Assembly: GCA_011799875.1 (NCBI GenBank)
Contig: CM022301.1
Coordinates: 218,184,296-218,248,295, forward strand
Reading direction: 5' to 3'
Origin: Thinopyrum elongatum
Lineage: Eukaryota; Streptophyta; Magnoliopsida; Poales; Poaceae
Length of the DNA: 64,000 nucleotides
Shown: positions 57,437 through 64,000 of the stretch, piece by piece
How positions within the stretch are numbered: position 1 is the first letter of the stretch
Layout: each line of letters opens with the position of its first letter
Program-made: the position numbers and the translations under genes
The notes under the pieces: model-generated
What the model saw: only the letters and a program-made list of their open reading frames with translations
Database searches by the model: none
Told to the model about the DNA's origin: nothing

Positions 57437-59880
57437 TTAGGCTTTCTTAACCACCCACATCTTTGCAGGTGGCTTCAAAACAGTAGAGCGAGCAGGATAT
57501 GATTTCTTTCGGTAACCATAATTGTTACTCGAAGCAGTGCGAGCATAATCGAAAGAATAGGCATTGAAATTCTTTCCATATGAATGAGTATAGTGGTTGA
57601 ATGAGGTATGCATGTACTCATTCTGTCGAACTTCTTTAAGGAAGTAACGAGCATTTTCTGCCTGCATGGTTAGTACAATAGTAATAGGCAATGCTTCGAT
57701 AGTTCTCCTTGGCACCCAGATAGCTTTCTTTGGGGGGGCCATTTCTGCTGTTAGGTCCAACATAGTGAGCAACCGTCTCACCACGTTGGTTTTTGAACAG
57801 CTTATAGTTGTCCAAAAAATCATCATAAGAGTATTCAGGGATAGGAGAATCATATCCCGAAAGTAATGCTGGATCGAGCGTTTTGCTCTTGGCAGGTACC
57901 CACACAGTGCGAGGATATTGATCGGGTTCCCAGTATGAGCCATTTTCATTCAGTTTCCTTTCGAAACCGATACCTTCTTTCCTGGGATTTTTGTGAATAA
58001 TGGATTTCTTCAGAACATCACAAAGACTTTGATGCCCTTTGAGAGACTTGAACATTCTTTTCTAAATAAGATCCTTCAACCTAGCATTCTCATCAGACAC
58101 AGAATCATTTTCCTCGACAGAGGGGTTAGCATTCACAGAGGATTCAGCATTTGATTCTGCATTATTGCGTTCAAGGCATTTTAAGCAAGGTGGAACAAAC
58201 ACTTCAGGTTTCTCTTTGAGTTGTTGGGTGAGAAGAGAATTTTCTTTGATCAAATCCTCATGAGCCTCTCTCAGTGACTCGAGTTCCTGTTTCCTTTTCA
58301 GGTAATCATAGGTCAATCTCTCGTGGTCAGCCGAGAGAAAGTCATGATGATTTGATAGTTCTTCCATTCATGACATGAGAGTGGAATCTCTTCTATCAAC
58401 GACTGATTTTTCTCCATCTCCTCAACCAACAACCCTTCAGATTTCCTGAGGGTTTTCTCAATTTTCTCAAGAGAGTTTTGTTGTATATTAGCAATTTTGA
58501 TCAGTTTAGCATGGTCATCCTCATCCGAACAATATTTATCACTGGATTGAACCTTGTGATGTTTGGAGGAAACCTTTTCTTCCGAGGCTTTGGCCATGAA
58601 GCAGTAGGCAGGAGATTCACCATCACTTGAATGATTCTTGAAGAAGTTTGATGTAGGGGTGGAGGCACATGCTATGCCAGCCATGCCGGAATCAGAATCC
58701 TCATCGGAATCATCAACTTCTTCGGAGTCAGATGATTCTTCTTCGTCGGAGTCCATCTCCTTGCCGATGTACGCCTTAGCCTTGCGAGAGGTATTCTTGC
58801 GGTTGGAGGAGGACTTGGAAGGATTCCTTGAGGAAGATCTTGACGAAGACTTGGAGGCGGAGTTGTCCTTCTTCTTGAAGAACTTCTTCATTTTCTTCTC
58901 ATCATCGGAGTCATAGTTCTTGCTCTTGCCTTTGCCATAGTAGTTTCTTGAATCATATCTTCCACTGGCACGGATTTCAGCTTCCCAGAGAGGGCAGTCC
59001 AAAATGAAATGTCCTGGCCTTTTGCACTTGAAGCAGGTGTAATCTTCAGTAGGTTCGGATGAAGATTTTGAACCGCCAGAGTTGTTGGATCCCTTCTTCT
59101 GGAACTGGTTCTTCCTGTGAAGGCACTGGAATCTTTTCATGATTAATGCAAGATCTTTGCTGATCCTTTCTGGGTCATCTGAATCTTCTTCGGCATTTCC
59201 TTCTGAGGAAGAATCAGCCACAACCTTGAGTGCATGACTTTTGCGGTGACTTGAGCCATAGAGATCTCTCTTTTCTTCTTCTTGTTCTTCGTGAGTATTT
59301 AGCCTTTCCATGATATCAGCAGACTCAAGATATTTGAAATTAGCTCGTTCCCTAATCATCAGAACTAGTGTGTGAATGAGCTGTCAAGAGATTGAAGCAG
59401 TTTCTTCACAACCTCGTGATCAGTGATATCTTTCGCCTCAAGACCTTGCAGCTCGTTTGCAATATCACTTAAACGACTGAAGGTTCGCTGAAAGTTTTCA
59501 TTTCCGATTCGCTTGAACCGATTGAACTTCGCCCGAAGAGTATCAATGCGAGCTTTTTTCTGAGTTGAATCACCCTCATTAATCTTCTCGAGAATGTCCC
59601 ACAATTCCTTTGCAGTTTCACACTGACGATAGCGAAGAAATTGAGCACGAGAGTGATGGCCACCAATTTCATCTTTAGCTTGAGCGTCCAACTAAATGAG
59701 TCTCTTCTCGCGGTCAGTGGGGACCTGGGGTACTTCAACCGTGACTCCATTCTGCACCACGTTCCACATATCATCATCAATGGCTCGGAGATGGATCTTC
59801 ATCTTCCCTTTCCAGAAGGGATAGTTCGTCCCATCGAAGATGGGAATCTTGAGATGCTACTTGTAGCTCACTGAAGACAT
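57437..59880 (-). pseudogene. gag of element D
   Basis: It starts at the ATG at 59880 (MSSVSYK, then a stop at codon 8). The FDGTNYPFWKGKM motif and the UBN2-type gag core (ETAKELWDILEKINEGDSTQ) follow. A second stop lies near 59693 and a frameshift near 59370. The next piece (58313-59359) has the zinc knuckle CFKCKRPGHFILDC and acidic, Ser-rich runs. A frame change near 58340 leads to a coiled coil (RKQELESLREAHEDLIKEN) and further pieces to 57437 with a stop at 58062. Gag is far more damaged than pol or the third ORF. Confidence 0.85.
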
Positions 59881-59929
59881 ACTTAAACTCCAAGGTGGTT
59901 AGACCAAAATGAGCAGAGTCAAGGAGTAC

Positions 59930-59945
59930 CTCGCTCTGGTACCAA
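59930..59945 (-). other. Primer binding site of element D, initiator tRNA-Met
   Basis: The minus strand reads TGGTACCAGAGCGAGG after the LTR. Copia elements use TGGTATCAGAGC, complementary to initiator tRNA-Met; one base differs. Confidence 0.85.
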
Positions 59946-59946
59946 T

Positions 59947-61198
59947 TGTAGGAATGAAGTATGTCTACCAGAGGCGGGGGTGAATGGGAGTTTTAATTTT
60001 TTTTCGGAAATATCAAAACTCTCGGAACCCAGCAGCGGAGCGAATGTAAACAGAGTACAATGAGTGATTACAAACTACCGAATGGAAACTAAAACCATGC
60101 ATCGAGACAAATCACATGATGAAACAGTTCGAATGTAAAGAGGAACCGGTGATGCTCGATGGCGACAAAGGATTTGGTAGACCAGTTCGTCCTTCTGCAC
60201 AAGGACTACGTCTGGTTGGAGGGGTTGTGACTTAACATGGAAGATAAACTCTCTTCGCCCTATTCTCCTCGACAATTGGTTCGTCAACCAATGTCGATCA
60301 CTCGTGGTAGATACTTGAGGCGATCTCCGAACCTTTACAGACTTCTTCTTCGAGAACCACAATTACTCTTGGTCTCTCAAGAAATTGGCACCTAACCTTC
60401 TAGAGAGTTTGCAGCTCTCAAGATTAATAGGCGGAGCGTACTGGACTTAGATTCGAGTGATGCTGAACCACTATCTAATTTTTCGTCTCTAGGGATTTTC
60501 TCTCGGTGGATTTGAAACTCAAATCACTCAGGAGAGGGGGTTGCTCAACAATCTTCTCACAATCAAACGGAGCAGCCACCGGACAACGCCGATGCGGGGT
60601 GGCTATTTATAGCCGCAGCCTTCCCTGGTGGGAAATGACCATTTTGGACACGCGGTCCAGCCCATGGCCAACCGACACGTTCACAACGGTCGGATTTTGG
60701 AGCAACGGTAACATTACTTGAGGACCAAGTAATGCTAACTCCTCGGTCTGAGACAAATCTCTCGCGACTAAGAAGATCACAGTCTTTTGCTGGCAAGTAT
60801 TTGCTCGGAACACAAAGAGATTTCTCTCGCAACTTTCATAAGATTTGAGTTTAGCATAAGAGAATCAAAGTTTCAAACGCTACACCCCTCTTAATAGTAC
60901 GGTGGTCCTATGACTCAACAAAAAGAAGAGAAACAATGAAATAAATGCTACGTCTTCACTTCGTCTTCAAACTTCTCGGTCGCAGTCACTTCTTTCGGAC
61001 GAGCACCGAACCAATTGCTTCGCGTCAACAATTTTTGAGGGGTCACTCTTGTTATCATAATCTTCGGTGATAACCTTCACTGCCACGCAGGGGATTATCT
61101 TCACCGTTTGTATCTAACTCCTCTTGATTCCAGGGACCTGTTACTCTGTGTGCACTAGCAAACACATAAGTCCCATACTGTTTATGTCAACAAGCTCT
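59947..61198 (-). repeat. 5' LTR of element D, outer end missing
   Basis: It matches 47454-48736 until CAAGCTC at about 61198, then diverges. About 36 bp including the TGTTGGTGC terminus are lost. Confidence 0.88.
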
Positions 61199-62621
61199 AT
61201 GCTCCCCGCGCCGCATTCCTACGGGCCCAAAGTGGATGCGGCCGGTCACTAGAGCCGGCATTGATGCGGCAAGCCGGAGAGCGCCTCCCTCACTGTGTCC
61301 CGATCTTCGCACATGTTCAATTTCGGAGAGACATGACCGGACGACATGACTCTCAACAAATTCAAACTGGCTGCCCGTGCGCCCGCTTGATGGCATTAAA
61401 CAAGCATTGTGTTCGAGAAACCCACTCCGTCGTCCGCATTGAAGCCACTTCGCCTAGCTGACACCCGCTATTTATACGTGCCCATGCCAGACACGATCCG
61501 CACCGTACCACCTCCGTCATAACTGCGAGCTCTAGAGCGATGTGGAACAGCCTCTCGACGAAGCAGAAGCACAAGTTGGCTAGCCTACCGGCCTGCTGGC
61601 AGGCCCGTTGTGCGTGACGGATAGAGGCCCACTTGCCGGCGAGCTCGCCGGAGGTGAGCGATGATGATCAGACCATGGAGGATGTGTCCGACAACAAGCC
61701 GACCTGCACCGGTCCATGTCGGCTTTACCATGAAGTAGGCGCAGGCGCACTTCTAGGCCGTCTTGGCGGACGAGCAGCTGGTGCCGCCCATTTCGACGTA
61801 CCAGTTGGCACAGGAGGAGCAACACTACAACCTCGGGATCCTCCATGAGCACCGGCTCATGGAGGGACAAATCGTCGGCGAACAGGCGAATGAGGATACC
61901 GCCTCGGCCATGGTCGCGAAGAATCCGGGCTTCCTAGATGAGCAGCAGGCGTTGTACCAGTCATGTGCAACACCAACGACATTCGCCAAGAGTGATGGCG
62001 GCTGCGCGTCCTACTGGGAGAGACTGACGCCCTCTTCGTTGAGATCGACACAGAGGTGGACGAGCAGAAGGCGCAGGGGACCGCGGATGTCGCCAACTCA
62101 GCATCGATCGTGTCGCCCGCACGGTTCGCTCCCAGTCGCAACGACCACGAGGCCGGCCTGTCCACGTCGATCGTGGACCTCACCTCGGTCGGAGACGTCC
62201 ACACAACGGACTCCGGCGAGGAAGAGTAGGACGTGTGTATGTCTCGTGTCCCATGGCCTACTCTTTCCCTCGCCGGCGACTCACAACTTCACTTCCCGGA
62301 GCTCACGGCCGTTGAGATTGTCGGACATGGGGAAGACACATGATGCCTCCATGGTCGGCGAACATTTAGACTGGGTTAAATGTCATGTCGGCTTTTTTTA
62401 GTTGAAAATTTGAAATATGTCGAAAATGTAATGGGTTTGGTCTGATTTAAATAAAAATCATTCGGTTTGCATGAAATTTATCTAGTTTTTTCAAATTATG
62501 TTTAAAATTTATCCAGACATTTGATGGAAAAGGCTGGATGGCCGGCTCCTGTATCACTGTCCGCGGACGCGTTCGTGGACAGATACTCTGTCAGTTTTAG
62601 GGGTCGGCGTTGGAGATGCCC
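61199..62621 (+). mobile_element. Degraded DNA transposon remnant (Harbinger-like end)
   Basis: A GC-rich, formerly coding stretch followed by AT-rich sequence ends in TCGGCGTTGGAGATGCCC and then TTA. The inverse, GGGCATCTCCAACGCCGA, is a common grass DNA-transposon terminus, and TTA fits the 3-bp target of PIF/Harbinger elements. The left terminus is not seen; the remnant abuts the broken LTR of element D. Classification is an inference. Confidence 0.45.
61763..62229 (+). pseudogene. Degraded coding remnant within the DNA transposon
   Basis: One frame covers PPISTYQLAQEEQHYNLGIL from 61763. After a frame change and a TGA at 61993, a second part runs from 61996 through LLGETDALFVEIDTEVDEQK to an acidic end (TDSGEEE) and a TAG at 62227-62229. 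The acidic C-terminus and GC-rich codons suggest a real former gene. The product is unknown, perhaps a transposon accessory protein. Confidence 0.4.
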
Positions 62622-62722
62622 TTACCTCACATACACATGCATACGCACCCGGACGGATATTCTGTCAGTTTTAGGGGTCGACGTTGGAGATACCCTTACC
62701 TCACATACACATGCATACGTAA
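62582..62722 (+). repeat. 74-bp tandem duplication of the transposon terminus
   Basis: GATACTCTGTCAGTTTTAGG and what follows at 62582 recur at 62656 (GATATTCTGTCAG). The unit includes the GTTGGAGAT-CCCTTACCTC end and the CACATACACATGCATACG tail. Confidence 0.88.
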
Positions 62723-63455
62723 TTCATTTTGCTTGATCTGCTGAGTTACAAGGGCGAACTCGTTTGGTGCCAGCTCTCATGCATTCCACCTAGTTTCCAC
62801 GAATGGCGAAGCAGCTGAGCTGAACTTCATGGTGGGTTAGTGACATTGGGTGGAACCACATAATTAACCACCATTTAAATAGAGGAATGCTTACTTTAGT
62901 CGGCATGATGGCATGCATTCAGCTGGAGAGATTGAGACATAAAATTTCTGTTATCCTCGTGGACGCAATGCGACTGGATCGATGTGACGATGGAAGCTTC
63001 AGCATGCCACTCATATCTTGTTGATCACAACGTGTCAAAACTACAGGCCATGGAACTGACAGTCTTGGACATAATGCTTCATTAATTAGCACAAAATGTA
63101 GATGAAACATGCGGAGTATTGATGCCTGTAATTGGGGATCTTTGGGCGATATTATATGAGGTGCGTGCGCATCTACTTTTTGTCCTTCGTTCATCACTAG
63201 TTGTAGGAGTATTATACATAGTGCGTGCAACAATCTTCTCCTCACGACAATTAAATAGGTGTAGTGGTGGAAAATTATGGCAGTTGTACATCAACTAGTC
63301 GATCAATCAAGATAGCACTAGGGAATAATCGAAATTAAACATAAGTTTAAACATGTCCTCTTTGCAATTAAACACCAACTTTCGCTGGCGGCGAGAAGAT
63401 CTGCGTCCTGCAAGCGCAGGGAGAGATGCTCGTGATCTGGAACAAGAACGGCTTA
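62723..63455. other. Non-coding sequence between DNA transposons
   Basis: No convincing gene, repeat or RNA is seen. Short frames on the minus strand (for example 62919-63245) lack any domain or compositional bias. Confidence 0.5.
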
Positions 63456-64000
63456 GAGCAACTCTAGCAGACCCCGTATAATGTCGACCCACATAACGTG
63501 TTTACAGTTCGAAGAAAATCTATTTTGCGGGGCGAAATCGGGCGCTGCAGAATAGACTCCGTATATGAAACTGTATAATTTTAAAAAAGCTTTCGCGGGA
63601 GAAATTGCAACCACATTGATCATTCATAGTTCATCACAACATACTACATAGATCGTACATACTACATATATATTACATTCTACAACTAGAGGGGGGGGGG
63701 GGATTTGCGGGCTCGCGGCGGCTACCAAAATGGACGAGCTCGCGGCGGCGAGGCCGACGCGGTGGAGGAGCTCAGTCGTCGGTCAGTCCTCCTCGTCGGA
63801 GCTGACGAGGTCGATGTACTTCTTCTTCTGCTCCTCGTGGACGCGCCGCCACTCATCGTGCTTGTCCTTCGCGGTGAGGTTGGCCGCGACCGCCTGCTTG
63901 AAAAGGAGCTCTTTGATCTCCTCGTCGCGGCGGCGGCGCTCGTCCTCCTCTCGCAAGCTCCGTGCGGCAATCGCGGCCGCGACACTACTAGGGAAATGCT
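63456..64000 (-). mobile_element. DNA transposon end, running off the window
   Basis: GAGCAACTCTAGCAGACCCC begins at 63456, preceded by TTA. This is a common terminal sequence of grass DNA transposons, and TTA suggests a PIF/Harbinger-type target site. The interior holds a coding end on the minus strand. The other terminus is outside the window. A run of 12 G lies at 63691-63702. Confidence 0.5.
63783..64000 (-). CDS. C-terminal part of a charged helical protein (transposon-associated)
   Basis: The minus strand is open from the window edge to a TGA at 63783-63785, about 71 residues with no start inside the window. The product is highly charged and helical (SLREEDERRRRDEEIKELLF), followed by EWRRVHEEQKKKYIDLVSS and an acidic end DEED. 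This resembles the C-terminus of the NAM-associated type proteins carried by some grass transposons, judged from composition and memory. It has no stops or frameshifts in view. Confidence 0.5.
   Translation of the reverse strand, partial: HFPSSVAAAIAARSLREEDERRRRDEEIKELLFKQAVAANLTAKDKHDEWRRVHEEQKKKYIDLVSSDEED

Larger units (their letters stand above)
47454..61198 (-). mobile_element. Element D: Copia retrotransposon, SIRE/Maximus lineage
   Basis: Minus-strand element with a complete 3' LTR (47454-48736), a 5' LTR truncated at its outer end (59947-61198), an initiator-tRNA-Met primer site and a gag, protease, integrase, RT, RNase H order. A very long third ORF lies before the 3' LTR. Sireviruses are the Copia lineage with long post-pol coding regions and repeated polypurine tracts, both seen here. 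The name Maximus is a tentative match. No target duplication can be checked because the right terminus is lost. Confidence 0.88.

Noticed and set aside
58638..58916. 92-residue Glu/Ser-rich plus frame
   Set aside because: It is the complement of the Asp/Ser/Lys-rich linker in gag of element D.
62919..63245. 108-residue minus frame with a hydrophobic start
   Set aside because: No similarity, no promoter and surrounding sequence is AT-rich intergenic; likely chance.

Overview
The window looks like an intergenic stretch of a large grass genome, most likely Triticeae (wheat, barley or Aegilops). The evidence is wall-to-wall nested LTR retrotransposons, Athila-type LTRs starting TGATACGTC, Tat-type LTRs ending CGACA, primer sites for tRNA-Asp and initiator tRNA-Met, and a grass-style DNA-transposon end. 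I see no intact host gene, rRNA, tRNA gene or CRISPR array. Family names are from recall and tentative; lineages and boundaries come from the sequence.

Layout. 1-6695: a non-autonomous Athila-lineage element (Sabrina-like) whose 5' LTR is cut by the window start. 6696-11839: LTR pieces of at least four elements; one Gypsy LTR is split into two halves by a 5'-truncated Athila fragment. 11868-47412: one Athila-lineage element (A), flanked by CACCC target duplications and expanded from about 7.6 kb to 35.5 kb by three insertions. These are B (16314-23676, minus, Tat-like and without pol, TSD CGAGA/TGAGA), E (25311-35415, minus, a near-complete Athila element, TSD ACATG) and C (36963-47379, minus, a Tat-lineage element with the extra RNase H, TSD CTATG). 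47454-61198: a minus-strand Copia element of the SIRE/Maximus lineage (D), with gag, pol and a very long third reading frame; the outer end of its 5' LTR is lost. 61199-64000: remains of DNA transposons, including an end that suggests PIF/Harbinger with a TTA target site, and a partial coiled-coil coding region running off the window.

How the parts relate. A has lost RT, RNase H and integrase but keeps gag-protease and a second small reading frame, so it could only have moved in trans. E, of the same family, keeps every catalytic motif but carries three in-frame stops and one frameshift. B has no gag or pol but carries, antisense to its LTRs, a three-exon gene with a 'putative gypsy type transposon' domain and a long coiled coil. 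C carries a different antisense reading frame behind its own TATA box. D's third reading frame (about 1,224 codons, three stops, no frameshift) is better preserved than its gag and has gene-like signals upstream. These accessory genes and some shared non-coding motifs are the most interesting content.
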